A stretch of DNA of 64,000 nt from Toxotes chatareus (taxonomy: Eukaryota; Chordata; Actinopteri; Toxotidae): contig CM028898.1 of NCBI GenBank assembly GCA_016801885.1, forward strand, positions 2,895,177-2,959,176. Direction: 5' to 3'. The translations under genes and the position numbers were made by a program. Shown here in pieces: positions 1 through 12,755 of this stretch (position 1 is its first letter; every line of letters begins with the position of its first letter). The notes under the pieces are model-generated. The model worked only from the letters and a program-made list of their open reading frames with translations. It ran no database searches and was not told the origin of the DNA.

Positions 1-465
1 ACAGTGGTTCCATCCCTGCTTCAGCAGGCCGACAGTCACATGACCACTGTGATTGATGAGTCCTTGAGGTTCTTTTCCCCAGCTCTTCCACTCAGATGCA
101 GTACACACACTGTTGCTGGGGAGTGTACACACATGAATCCTTCAGTGTAGAAACACTGAGCAGTATTGGCCAACATGCATCATCATGGTTCTCTGGATCA
201 GCAGCTCCTCCATCCTGCACTACACACAAAGAAACACACTCAACATTAGCCACAGGTGCTAGGCAAGTCAAACTCTGGAAGTTAAAACATCTTACAACAC
301 TTCCACATGCAGCAGTACCCAGTACCTGGGCTCCACATTGGCCACAGCCTCATCCAAGCTGGAGTCCCACTCAGACAGATGCAGCTACCTGCTAAACACA
401 CACAGACAGATACATGTTTAAATGTAGAAACACTGAGCAATGCTGACTTACACACTTTCTCTTAC

Positions 466-498
466 CCTCTGATGATCCTCTGGAGCAGCTCATCCTTC
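466..498 (-). CDS. Micro-exon-like segment KDELLQRIIRG
   Basis: A 33-base minus-strand segment lies between a good acceptor (CCTTCTCTGCAG) and a good donor (GG|GTAAGAG) and reads KDELLQRIIRG. A diverged second copy (EELLIQRTM) lies near 175-210. The host gene is unknown, and the splice sites may be chance. Confidence 0.25.
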
Positions 499-510
499 CT
501 GCAGAGAAGG

Positions 511-534
511 CACATGCACATGCACATGCACACA

Positions 535-582
<48 letters not shown>
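511..582. repeat. (CA)n microsatellite
   Basis: An impure CA tract (ACATGC, CGCG interruptions) runs into 42 pure bases of CA. Confidence 0.95.
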
Positions 583-584
<2 letters not shown>

Positions 585-1251
585 CTTTGGATATTAAACC
601 TATTATTTTAGACATTCAGCAACACTTCAAGGTGCAGCTGAGGGCCCTCACTGACCATGGCCTCATCCACACTGCTGAACACACACCTTACACCGACCCC
701 GGGGCCATCCGCACCGACAACTACCCACAATCAACTAACCCTGACAACACCACACGCAACTCAACCCATGCTGCCAACACCATCTGCCCACGGGCTTCCA
801 CATACACACAGTTGTGTCCGGATCACAACTGCATATATGCTTCCACATACCGACAACACCGACGCAACGACCCAGCAATATCAAACGCGCGCTCCAAACC
901 TTGCAGGCCTGAGTGCCTTCCACACACTGAATCCATCCACAACTAAGCCTTGCCAACACTTGGCCAATCCGACCTCCAAAGCAGCGAAACTGGTTACAAA
1001 GTCCATCTCAACCGAGCTAAAGACACAAGCCTGCACCTCCAACACTCAGATCTCACACAAACAGACACACATACACACAAATGTAGAGCCGATGAGCGGA
1101 GCCAAGCGCGGTGCTTTCTCCCAAAGGGTCTGGGCTGCTCCGCTGGATCCTTCGTCCGTCCTGCGGAAACCCGGCACATAATCAAACATGTTAGCCTCTG
1201 GTCACAGACCAACCCAAGCTTTACATTGTAAACGTTCTGTGTGGGCCTTAC

Positions 1252-1271
1252 CTGGCCTCCACGTCCGCCAT
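1252..1271 (-). CDS. Possible first coding exon of an unidentified minus-strand gene
   Basis: On the minus strand, GGCAAAATGGCGGAC (a YY1-like motif overlapping a start codon) opens MADVEA and reaches a strong donor, CCAG|GTAAGG, after 20 bases. The surrounding 1080-1330 is relatively CpG-rich. A downstream segment after GGTTTCCGCAG near 1165 continues in a compatible phase (RTDEGSSGAAQTLWEKAP), but no convincing donor follows it. The protein is not recognised. Confidence 0.35.
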
Positions 1272-1828
1272 TTTGCCTCTGGTCTGCTCCGGACACGTGA
1301 ACCTCCTGTCTCGGGCTCACGCCTAAGTTCCAGCTCCACTAGGCCTGAATCGTCTCTCTGCTCTCAGCCACAGCTTTCACTGTGCACCACAAAGTACAAT
1401 AACAAATAACCTGCTAAACATGAACACACAGGCTTCCTCTGTCTACAGGTAATGAGTTCAGTTCGGTCCACTTACCAGAAAACCAGCTTGGACAAAGCAG
1501 AACGTTACGGAGGCACCCCGTATTCCACCCCTTACAAGCTGCACCTGACATAAAACTCTGCCCTGCTATTGGCTGAGCCCTCTCCTCCCCGGTCACATGG
1601 GTTTGATTAGCGCATGGGCAACAGGTGCGACTGATTTTTGGCGCGACTCAAACTGGACTCTGATTGGACGGGACTAATAGGTTAGGTGGTAGGAGGGACC
1701 TGCGGTGACTGCCCTCATAAAGCAGCAGTAACGTCTGAATGGGAGTTCAACACAGAACAGGTGTTTGAAATGATCACAGATTGCCAAGGGTTCACTTTCA
1801 GTCTGACTCCATGGCTTTATGCATTAAA

Positions 1829-1990
1829 GACTTCAATCAGAATCAGTTTTATTGGCCAGATTTATGCAGACACACAAAGAACCTGACTTTTCCTTTGCTC
1901 TCAGGCACTACAGAACAACTACACAACCAACAGAACTGCTTTTTTCCACAAATACCAATAGTGCAGTGGTGCAATGGTGCAATGGGTCAG
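1829..1990 (-). mobile_element. LINE 3'-tail remnant
   Basis: The plus strand AATCAGTTTTATTGGCC followed by a CACACAAAGAA stretch matches a very common teleost repeat tail; on the minus strand it ends CCAATAAAACTGATTCTGAT, the typical 3' end of fish LINEs. No reverse transcriptase is left. Family assignment is from memory of the consensus. Confidence 0.5.
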
Positions 1991-2304
1991 TCTGAATCTG
2001 GATAATGCAAACTATGTCATATAAGTTGTGTTAAGTTGTCTTCCAATATAAAGACAATATGAAGACTACAATATGAAGTTTACCAAAAGTTCCCTACTTC
2101 AAACAGACCGCAGTGAATTTCTTTCAAAGGTGTGTGTCACCTGTGGCCTTCCCAGTTAGGAAATATCAAATGAGGCAACACAACAGAGTTTATTTGGACT
2201 TTTACACACATGATAAAGAGTTCAAAACAAATCAAAGCTCATTAAAAAACATCAAACAAACAAGCCACGGACACAGAAAGTGACCCTGCCCAACAGAATT
2301 TAAC

Positions 2305-2905
2305 TGACATAAGATAAGACTTTATTGATCCGACAGCAGGGAAATTCACTTGTTAGGCAGCTCACAAGCACAAACAGGAGAAAAGAAAAGGATAAAGTGC
2401 AGAAGTGTGCATGCGATTCAAGTACAATGTGCAAAAAAATAGTATTTACAATCTAAAGAAAAAAGGAAGTAAAGTTACAAAAAACCAGTGCACAAAAGAT
2501 GAAAACAGTAAAAACTAGTAAAAACTGGCAATATACAAATTTACATGATGATGGAGGGGTGAAGAGTACGATCCTGTGGGAGAGAGGAAAAAAAATTAGA
2601 TAGACAGACAGACAGACAGACACATATGCACAGTCCCACATGGACAAATGAAATGTTAGACCAGACCAGTGTACAACTAAACAGTTGAGTTGTACAGTCT
2701 GTGCAGGGGGGTGAGAGGTGTTGTCCATAATGGATGCCAGTGTCCAGCAGGAATGAAGGACCTCTGTGTCCTGCTCCTTCCTCCATTGTGGATGTCTAAG
2801 TCTGCCTGCTGAAGGAGCTGCTCAGCGCTTCCACAGTCTGGTGCATTGGGGTGAGAGGTGTTGTCCATAATGGATGCCATCTTGGCTAACATCCTCCTCT
2901 AACAA
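2305..2905 (-). mobile_element. Truncated LINE retrotransposon, 3' end
   Basis: The minus strand encodes ASIMDNTSHP and later RTQRSFIPAG, resembling the C-terminal region of fish LINE ORF2 proteins. It ends with GAATTTCCCTGCTGTCGG and ATCAATAAAGTCTTATCTTA, a tail shared by many teleost LINE copies. A 30-base block (GTGAGAGGTGTTGTCCATAA) occurs twice, near 2710 and 2850. The copy is 5'-truncated and interrupted. Confidence 0.6.
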
Positions 2906-3580
2906 CTGATGTTCAGCTCCTGCCACTCCAAGTGGTAGGAGTACAGATACAAGACAGAACAAAATGATGGAGTCTACACTGTGTTAAAATTATTATGCGA
3001 GTGATCTTTTCTTGAAAATCTGGACGGCTGCTGTTCAGAAACAAATGCTGTTTTAGTGTGATGTATCTAAGACCTTGAGCTTTAATAAAACCCTTTTGTT
3101 GGAATCTACAAAGCTTTCTCATATTCTTTATCACAGACGACATGTATATAAGTGTGGTGGAAAAATACTTTCTTCCTGATGAGAAGTGAAATAAAATTCT
3201 TTAGACAGTAACTGTCCGTCACACTAAAGTATACAAATTGATCATATGATCAGTGACTACATTCCTTTAGGTTTAAGTAGACAAATACAAAAACTAAACA
3301 TCAACATCATCATCACCATCATCATCATCATAAAGAGGAGGAATCCAATCAGTAAATAAATCAGTTGGGTTTTCAACATCTGACAGAAGACGAGTCTCAG
3401 CCAGAGAGGCCATCTGGTGTGTGATTGACCTATAGACCTTACAATGACACTTCTAATGCAGGGAATAATACAACATCCAATCAGACTGAACACGCTCGCA
3501 CCAATAAGGATACCAGTGATTCCTTGCAGTAGCGATGAATGGGCATAAAATGACATCTGTAGCACGACGAGGTTCAAACC

Positions 3581-3718
3581 TCAGCTATGGCTTTCACCAC
3601 CTCCAACTCCAACTGCGTGTCGGGCAGTCCCATTAAACTGCAGCACAAACTTTTCTGATATTTCTTGCAGAAAATCCTCTTCTGGTCCCGCTTTCTTGTT
3701 AAATTTGTGCAGAGATTT
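3581..3718 (-). CDS. Orphan terminal-exon-like ORF
   Basis: A minus-strand segment follows a strong acceptor (CCTTTCTTCTACAG) and stays open for 45 codons to a TGA at 3581-3583. It contains HKFNKKAGPEEDFLQEISEK and FVLQFNGTARHAVG. The composition is protein-like. Upstream, a CpG-rich stretch (3780-3960) contains ATG TCC CTG GAA in a good context, but that frame ends within 27 codons. It may be a pseudogene or the last exon of a small gene; the family is not recognised. Confidence 0.35.
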   Translation of the reverse strand, partial: KSLHKFNKKAGPEEDFLQEISEKFVLQFNGTARHAVGVGGGESHS

Positions 3719-4207
3719 CTGTAGAAGAAAGGCCTTGTTTAGCCGTGGCTAAAATAATCTGGCTGTAAGGTTCCAGGGACATTTTGGTTGGGCGCGCCGC
3801 TCTGACAGGAACCAGGATATCTCCTTCTTCCTGGCCGCTGGATTCTGCCGTTCGCCAGAACGCGAGATTATTATAAATAAAGAACAGTAGGTGGCGAAAA
3901 TCCTGCTGCCGGTAGCAGCAGCAGGTCTCCGTGAAACAAAAGAAGAAGAAAACAATGACAACATCCGGTCTGTGGGCACGAGAAAACGGTCCTTTTTGTT
4001 TCTTTTTGTGATTTTGTATTTTGTTACGCTAAGTAGAGAAAGAAAATCTAAGCAATTTTTAAATTTCGAGGATTCCCTTAAGACCTACAACAAAGTAAAA
4101 TGTATTTTGTATTTTAAAACGAAACAAAAGATACACGGACCTTAAAGGTTCAGACAGATACACTTTATCAAAAAAGTAAAACACAATGACACTGCGTTTA
4201 TTATTAC

Positions 4208-4367
4208 TAGGGGTGGTTAATCGCTCCACTTTCCTGTATTTTTTTTGTAATACACTGCAGTGTATTACAAAAAACAACAACAACAACAACAACAACAAAA
4301 AAAACCCTCATAATCGTCCATAATATAATCCCAATTAATCAATAACCGATTTCTTTCACCACCCCTA
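4208..4367. mobile_element. hAT-type MITE
   Basis: A 160-bp element bounded by TAGGGGTGGT and its inverse ACCACCCCTA (one gap or mismatch further in), flanked by a perfect 8-bp target-site duplication ATTATTAC at 4200-4207 and 4368-4375. 8-bp duplications and TAGGGGTG-type ends are typical of hAT elements. The inside has a perfect palindrome (GTAATACACTG|CAGTGTATTAC, 4247-4268) with T and A runs on each side, and no coding sequence. Confidence 0.85.
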
Positions 4368-5131
4368 ATTATTACTGACCTAAAATAACCCATGTAATGA
4401 TGGCACCTTGTTGCATATCTTACTTGGTAACACTGTTTGATAATGACTGGTTATAAGTCATGAATAAACCATCAGTTAGCTGAGACAAAACGTTAGCAGC
4501 GTGTGCTGTTAATTAAAGTGTTACTGAATGTATAGATTTATGTTTATAGGCTTTAGGACCCCACACATTTATTAAATGGTCAATATGTTATACTTTAGAT
4601 TAAAAGCTACAAAACCAAACCATACATGAGTGATAAATAAGCATTTTGTGTCATTTACAAATGTAAATAATTGATTTATTAATAATGCTTATAATTTACA
4701 TGATGGATCATACATGACTTGTAACTGGCCTTTATTTTGAAGTGTTATCTTTTACTTGAGAGGAAGTGTAAAGCACTTACAGTACAGTTTTCCATGTTTT
4801 TACATACAAATGTTACATTATAAAGTGGATATAAGTGTGCTGGGTTAAAGCTGGAGTGTGTCATTAAAGCTGTGATCCTATAGACTGCAGTCGTCACACA
4901 CAGAGGAAGGAGCGAGCACGTTTCAGATTAAACTCAATGGGAATGTACAGTGATCACAAACAGGTGCCACACCGATTGGTTTGATTAGGACCTGAAAGAG
5001 TGGTGAAGCTACAGTCTCAACCTCCCTGATGTTTCTAACTGCATGCTATGTTCACTTTCTTCAAGAGCTGGGATGGTTTGGAAACTACAGAGAGTCAGAG
5101 GTGACCACGGCAACGTCACGGCTGTCGGTTT

Positions 5132-5284
5132 CTAATCAATCATGAGCTTCTTGAGTGAGTTGAGATAGGCCGGGATGAGGGAGCTGACGGATTCGTTGTC
5201 ATCGTTGAGGATCTTCTCTCCTCTGCCCTCTGAGCCCGCAGAGCTGGGTGACCTGACCAGGCCGGGGTATGGAGTGCTGTAACC
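5132..5284 (-). CDS. Terminal exon of myosin rod: unusual C-terminal tail
   Basis: The last exon of the myosin rod gene begins after a CAG acceptor, encodes 50 residues from GYSTPYPGLVRSPSSAGSEG to SLKKLMID, and ends in TAG at 5132-5134. Common vertebrate striated MYH proteins end within about 20 residues after the coiled coil, so this Ser/Pro/Gly-rich stretch followed by a short hydrophobic-basic helix is an added tailpiece. Invertebrate muscle myosins also carry non-helical tailpieces. A possible AATAAA signal lies at 4731-4736 on the minus strand, about 400 bases past the stop. Confidence 0.85.
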   Translation of the reverse strand, partial: GYSTPYPGLVRSPSSAGSEGRGEKILNDDNESVSSLIPAYLNSLKKLMID

Positions 5285-8200
5285 CTGATGGAGCACAGAC
5301 ATCAGAGCAATGACAGAAAACAGAAAACAGTTCATTTGTCCAGTCTAAATCCAGACAGTAATCAATTAACTGTACATGAATCCAGTTCTGTCCAGATCAG
5401 GGGTTCAGTAACATTATTAGAAATAATCCTCTGTGGATTCTTTGCTCACTTCTTCACTTTTTTTTTTTAATGCAGCTATGTATTAACTCTGTTAAACAGA
5501 ACAACAAGTACAGAGCTACAAAACACTGAAACAAGAACTCTAACATCACTCAGCGTCAGCAGCTTGATGTGGATGTTAGAGGAGTATAAATACTCACAGA
5601 GGAGTACCCCTTCCCGAAGCTGCCTCTGTTCTTGGTCCTGATCTTGGTGAGTGCAGATTCAGCGATGTCAGCCCTCTCCTCAGCGTCATCCAGCTCGTTA
5701 ACCGTCTTCCTGTACTTCGCTAAGTTCATGTTAGCTTGTTCCTCCTGTAATAACAATAATAAAAGGAAATCATAAACAGACAGGTGCTCTATGTCACGTG
5801 GTTTTGGCGTGAGAGGACGAGCTGACGTACGGCCTCCTCCACTTGTCTCTTGTAGGCCCTCATCTTGTTCTGCAGCCGCTCCACCAGCTCCTGCATCCTC
5901 TGCTGGTTCTTCTGGTCCTCCTCGGACTGGAACAGCAGCTCCTTCAGCCGCCGCTCGTTCTTCCGCAGCGTCTTCACCGTCTCTGCGTGCCGCCTCTGCT
6001 CCGAGTCCAGCTCCAGCTCCAGCTCCTTCACCTGCACACAGACACACAGATTCAGTCCATCCTGTGAGGGTTAGGAATATTCATAACAAATATCATGGCA
6101 ATTTGATGTCGAAGCATCTTTCTCTGGACCAAAATGTTCACAAATGACTAACTGTCTAACTGACACACAGACGTGTCTGTGACTCCGAACCTTTCCCTCC
6201 AGCTTCTGGATGATCTTCTTCCCTCCTTTCAGAGCCATCTGCTCGGCCTCGTCCAGCCTGCTGCTCATGTCTTTGATCTGAGCCTCCAGACCTTTCTTCA
6301 CCCTCTCCAGGTGGAGCGTGTGCTCCTGCTCCAGACGCAGCTCCTCCCCGACTCGAGCCAACTGACACAACGACACCATTTACAAAAAGTCACGCGACTG
6401 AACGTGTGGTAAACTCAATAATATCTCAGTTCACAGTCTGAGTCATCTTGTGTGTGTTTTACCTCGCAGCTGGCCTTCTTGGCCTTGTCTATGGATCCTC
6501 TCAGCTCTCCCTGCAGCTCCTCATGCTCATGCTGCAGCGTCTGGAGATCCACCTCCAGCTTCCTCCTCCCACTCAGAGCCGACTGGAACTGAACACACAG
6601 AAGAGCACATGAGGAACGTCATGGATCAGATCGGACTCTTAGCATATGCAGGGAACCAAAGCAAAGACGCCGTGTATCACCTGGTTGTTGAGGTCGCTGT
6701 ATTTCTCGTTGGCCTCCTGCAGCTCGGTCTCCAGGGCCTTGCGGGCCCTCTCTGCGCTCTCCAGGGCTGCACGAGTCTCCTCCCCCTCGCTGACCAACAG
6801 ACCACAGCGTCGCTCCACAGCTGCCTGCTCCTCCCTGTTCTCCTCGTGGATCCGCACCTCCTCCTCCAGCTGAGCCTGCAGCTCCTGGGACAGGGAAGGA
6901 CACTCGTTCAGTAAGTCCTCAGACCACTGCACAGCACAGCTGCATAAAGGAAAAATCACCCTGTATCTTTATCATCAGACCTTGATCTGCTGTTGCATCT
7001 TCTTGCTGTTCTTGCTGAGCTCGGCGTTGCTCTTGGTGAGCAGGTCTACCTGCAGCTCCAGCTCGTTGATGTCGGCCTCCAGCTTCTTCTTCAGCTTCAG
7101 TCCCTCTGCTCTGCCTTTCACCTCCACATCCAGACTGGCCTGCAGGGACTCTAACGCCCTCTGGTGGCTTTTTCTGACAGAGGATAGAGGGATGAATGGA
7201 TGGAGAGAGGAGGCATTGAAAAAAAAAAAAAAGAACCATGCATGAGTCGCTGCAGAGACAGCAAAGCAGGTTTTGAAGGGAGGAGCAGTTTATTGAAACA
7301 GGTCTTACCTCTGAATATAACGTATTACGACTTTGTAGAGGGAGTAAAGGGAGATAGAGGACAGGATGGAAAATAATTATGTTAGAGGATTAAAGAATAT
7401 TAGTGCTGTGGATGAGCAGACTGTCACACAGGGAGATGAGGTACCTGGCAGCTTCAGCCTCCTCCTCCTTCTCCTGCAGTCTGCGCTCCAGGTCTCCTTT
7501 AGCCTGAGACAACTCCAGCTGCAGCCTCAGCACCTTGGTCTCCTCAGCCTGAGAAAACAGTGAGCGATATCGCAGATACTTAGAACTGAGACTGCACTCC
7601 TGAAGTCCAGCTAAATCCAGATGCTGGATGTTTCACTGTTTTTGGGGGCTGTTGGACGTTTTTGTTGCCTTTGATAAAGTCAACCAAGGCGAGAGACAGA
7701 AAAACTGAGTGTCCATGCCAGGGGACAGCATCTGTCCCCTGCCAGTTTTCCAGACTGGGGGCAGCACAACAACACTTACAGCAATTTGCCCATAGACAAT
7801 GAACAGCTGACAGGCAGATATGTTAAAGCAGTGTACCTCCAAAGCTGCCTCAGACTCCTCCAGTGAGGCCTGTAACTCCTCTTTCTCCATCTCGATCTTC
7901 TTCTTCGCTTTCTGAAGCTCATGGACGCTTTTACCTCCGTCTGACAGCTGGTCTGTAAGGTCAGTGACCTCCTCTGTCACACAGAGAACACACACACACA
8001 CACACACAAGGATCACTGAACCAGGGTTACTGACAGATAGACAGATAGATAGATCAGAAATACACCTACCAACACCTCTCAAATAGCAAATCTAACTGTT
8101 CACTGTTTGACATGCTGTAACATGACAAGCAACAAGTTCTACATTTGTGTGTGTGTGTACAGATTAAAAAATTTTTTAGAGGGAGCCATATTTTTGACTC

Positions 8201-11200
8201 TCATTTTTGATTCTCATCCGACTCATCTCGTAAGAAAGCGAATCAGCCTATTTCCCAAAAAGCTTGTCATGTGTGTAACACGTGTGTAGTCGTACCCTGG
8301 TACGCCTTGTTCTCCCTGCGTAGAGCCTCCAGCTGCTCCAGAGACTCTTCATGTGCCGTCTTGACCTTGAAGAGCTCGCCGGCGTGCTGCCTGCTCTCCT
8401 TCTGACAGCCCTCCACCTCAGCCACCAGCTCCTCACACTTCTGCTTCCAGTCTCCGAGTTGCTTCTCCAGGACCCGCTGCTTCTTGTCTAGAGCCTGACC
8501 GCAGCTGCTGGCCTGGGACACGGGACATTTGTTCAGGCATATCAAGAAAAAAGAAAGCCTGTGTGGCGCTGCAACACTCACACAGTGTGACTCCAGCTTC
8601 TACCTTCTCCAGGTCCATGCAGAGCTCCTCCACCTCCCCCTGCAGCCTCTGTTTAGTTTTCTCCAGCGAGGAACACTTGGCCTGGGTGGCTTCCACGGCC
8701 TCCTCGGCCTCCTGGAGCCTGGTTGCCAGCTTCTTCCTGTGACACACACATCATTTAAAGCACTGAGACGCATTCGGAGCGTCAAATGTGGGAGACGACT
8801 GCCAGTATCAACAGCGCATACTTGGTTTCTTCCAGCTCGTCAGCGTGCTGGATGGCGTCGGACTCGTGTTTGGTCTTCCAGTGCGTCACCTCACTGTTGA
8901 GTTTGGAGACGAGGCGCTGCAGCTCCTGCTTGCTCTCCTGCTCCTCCTCCAGCTGCTCCTTCAGAACCTCGCACTCCTGCCGCACTGAGCTCAGACTGCT
9001 GCTGACCGCCTGCTTACACTGGCAACACGACCAGACGCACACGCGAATATGTGACGGAGTGGAAAACCGCACACTGTAGATGTGTTTTCCATCTATTTGA
9101 ATATAAAATGATCATATTCAGATTTGATTTTTGCACACGGAGCTGAAAACACCAACCTTGACCTCCTCATCCAGCTGTTTCTTCAGCTCCTCCAGTTGAG
9201 TTTGGAGCAGAGTTTTGGAGCGAGTCAGCTGACTGATTCTGCTCTCTGCCTCCTCCATCTGTCGACTCACGTCTGCGTTATCAGCTGACAGGACGCACAA
9301 CAACACTGACTGTTAGCACACGTGACTGCAGGGACACCATCAGGTTGAATGGGTCTGACATCAGCGTACCTGTGAGTCTGTTCTTGGCCACGCTGATCTC
9401 TGTGAGCGTCCTCTGCAGGTCGTCTCCTCTCTTGTTGGCCTCCGACAGCTGCTCCTCCAGCTTCTTCATCTGGCTGTCTGAGGACATCTGCAGCACAACA
9501 CAAACACCACCAGTGCACGTCACGCCACAGTCACAAGCCACACAGGCCTGCGATGTTGTCTGCTTGTTAAAAATAAAAATAAATCTTTGTGGCCGTGGCA
9601 GCAGATCCAGATCCTGACCTTAGATTTCTGCAGACTGTCCAGTGAAGCAGCCAGCTCGTCCACCTCCATCCTCAGGTTCTGCTTCTCCTTCTCCAGTTTG
9701 GCTCTGGCCCGCTGCAGAGCCTCGCACTGCTCGCTCAGCTCCGCCATGGCATCGCCGTGCCGCTTCCTCAGAGACGCAGCCAGAGCCTCAGACTGGACAG
9801 AGGACTCCTCCAGGTCTCTCCTCAGACGCTGCAGCTCCGCCTCTCGCTTCTTGTTCACCTCCATCTGTTAATCACACACAGGCTGCATGTCACCTTCACA
9901 TTTGTAGTTTTAGTGAAATTTCGAAACAGCTGGATTGTCATGAAATTTTGGTTTAGATATCCATAAAAGCCCAGCTGAGTCTCAGCTCTACTTTCTGTTC
10001 AGTGTTCAATTAGTGATGAGCAAAGCCACTAGCATGTGTGTGTGTGTGTTTACCTGCGAGGCGGTGACCCCTCCTGCCTCCTCCAGTCGGTCTGTGAGAT
10101 CATCCAGTTCTCTGGTTAGATCTGATCTCTGCTTCTCCACCTGACAAACACACAAAAATAGAAACGGACACAAAGAGCACAGTGTGAAACAGAACAGAAA
10201 ACACCGTAGTGGTAAAGTGAACAATACACATGATCACAGGTTATCCATGAGCAGACTGATCCTCTCTCTGGAAGGTTTTAATATATTGGTAAATCTGTGT
10301 TAAACATTTATTAACATTCATGAGTCCAGCATTCACAGTTAGAGTACATGGTGCTGATGAGCCTCCATTACTTTCCACGTCAGGCTGAAGACTTCGTCTA
10401 TTCCAGCTCTGAAGTCCCACCTGCAAGGACAGGATATCTAACCACCAGGAGACCAGCGTGACTGACAGCTCACCACAGGAAGTGATCTTTCCTGAGGTCA
10501 GAGGTCAGGGGAGGAGCTGGTATCCAATCAGAGCAGTGCAGGGTTTAGCTGCAGCCACACAATCTAAATATGATCTGTGAACTCCTGCTTCCTGTGGATG
10601 TTTTCCAAAGCTCTGTTCACTGATGAGCAGCCTTCAACATGAAGCTATGCTGGTTTCAGTCTTAATGACCCTGCATCCATTAATTATTAATTATTTTTTT
10701 TATTTCTTTTGGCTGAAGTTGTCATTGCCAACATGTCAGCAAATAGTTGCCTATTAATACACGTGAATTCATTTAAAAGCTTGTTAATGAAAGTTTAATT
10801 CCCAGGCTCCAATTGTTAGCTGCTAACTGTGTGTGTGTGCTGTTTGCTGCTGGGTAGGTAGAGTACAGTGAAACAGCTGCCTACTGCTGCTGGAAGTGAT
10901 GCTGAGAGATGTGAAACAGATCCAAACGTTAAAGTAGGCCTCACATCAGAGATTTGATAAGTTTTGATCTCATCAACTAAATTTTTTTTTTTTTCAGGAG
11001 AAATAAACTCTGACAAGATCAAAAAGTTACCAAATAATCCTAAAATATTCAGGAATTAAACATCTGCGTCACCCGCATGATCCACGATTGGCTCCACTAG
11101 CATAAAAAATACATTTTTGCATTAAAACGCAAAACAAATAAAATATTTAAAGCTGCAGAAATGTTGAAGGTCCCCTGCAAAGCCTTCAGAGTGACCCTTC

Positions 11201-12720
11201 TCACACTCGAACACGGTACAGCACATATGGAGAGAGTTTATAACGCCGGGCCATTACACACACAAACAGCCAGCGCTCTGCAGTTAAAAGCACTTGTTGT
11301 TTTTACACCGATCTTTTACAGCTGGTTTAAAGACAGCCGTAGCTGTTGAGACCGGTCTGTAAACGCTGCAGTCTCAGGCCTCCCTGATAGCAGCAATGAG
11401 CCACAGCCGTCAACACACCTCAGGCAGAACAAGGGAAAACAGATGATACTCACTGGGGGCCTCCTCTTTCACCCCCCCAACTCAGTCTCTAAAAAAACCT
11501 GCAGCCTGCACCACCCTCTGTGTCTACAACCTGGCTCTGTGTAGAGGGTTAACACCGAGCGCTCGGCTCACTCATCGCTCTCCTCCGCACTGCTGACTGA
11601 GTCAACAGCTCCTCTGGATCAGCACCACCCGACACCACTCACTCCCATTCAGTCCGAAGGTCAGTGCTCCTCAGGTCTCCTGCTGGAGAAGGGAGATTCG
11701 TCTTCGGAGTGTAGGAGTGTGTGTGTCTCTGTCCTGTTCAGCCTGTGCATGCACACCAACGTATGTTTGCATATGTGCTTTCCAGTTTCCTATCAGTTCA
11801 TCCATCACCCCAGCCTCCTGTGTGATCAAGGCTCTTCTCTCACAGCTGCGCATAAAGAGAATCTAATCTCTTAACACCCTGTTAATGCAGTGGACGAGAT
11901 GGGGTGAGCTATTCTACCCTGAAATGAGAGGGCACATATAGTGTCCAACAAAAAAGTGAAGGCATTTCTGACTTAAATGTTCATCTTTGTTCCAGATCTC
12001 AGCGATGAACCGGTTAGTCAGTCTCACTGCTCTCATCAGCATCAGCTGTTTTCAATGGAAAAAAAGCTCTGATAAACCCACTGTGCACTTCTTGCTTAGA
12101 AACAAACAGCAAAGTGAAGCACAGTGAAGTGATATAAACAGAGGAGCATGTAACAGCTAAAGAGCCACATGTTTTGCTCAAGAGTTGCTGGAGCCCAGAA
12201 CAGAGACGGAAGGAGAATGAATACTCTCTCTCATTCATTAGGTCAGCGGAAACGGAGGCCGACGTCGCTCCGTTTCTGCAGAAATGTTTCTGCTTACCCG
12301 ACGAAGGCGAGTCCAGTGTTCGTTCTGCTTTTAGCTGAAAGCTGTGGCTGATGACGACACCGGTTACACTGGATCACAGCATTTTTCAAACCTAAAACAA
12401 GAGGCTGAGCAGCTCTGCAGAGCTGAGGGGATCTGCAAAGTCAGGTCATAGTTCTCTGAGGGTCTTTCACATTGCACAGTTATTTGACCCACTGTTCATA
12501 TAAAAAACATGAATAAGTGCTACTTTAAAGTTCCCTTTCTCCCTATGTGTTTCAGGTCCTAACTGAATGTTCATGTTTCAGACACATTTCCATCCTTACA
12601 GGAATAAAAGTCATCCAGGTAAAGTTTACTGATATCTGTATTTGTCTTATAGATTACATACTGTTTGAGTGCCACGTGTGCTTTTTATTTGTGTTTGTGC
12701 CTGAATGAGAGAGAACACTA

Positions 12721-12755
<35 letters not shown>

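Larger units (their letters stand above)
60..680. repeat. Imperfect tandem duplication of exon-like blocks
   Basis: Two units of roughly 230-260 bases follow one another (about 141-370 and 419-678). Each starts with TGTAGAAACACTGAGCA, then a block ending near CAGCAGCTCCTCC or GCAGCTCATCC, then a GATGAGGC block on the minus strand. A partial third copy begins near 60-100 (minus-strand CTGCATCTGAGTGG). On the minus strand the copies read similarly (SLDEAVANVEP and SVDEAMVSEGP). A CA repeat at 511-582 interrupts the second unit. Confidence 0.45.

Noticed and set aside
587..1181. Plus-strand open frames of 119 and 174 codons rich in His, Thr and Pro
   Set aside because: Composition follows the CA-rich repeats, two frames overlap over the same bases, and there is no domain or splice context.
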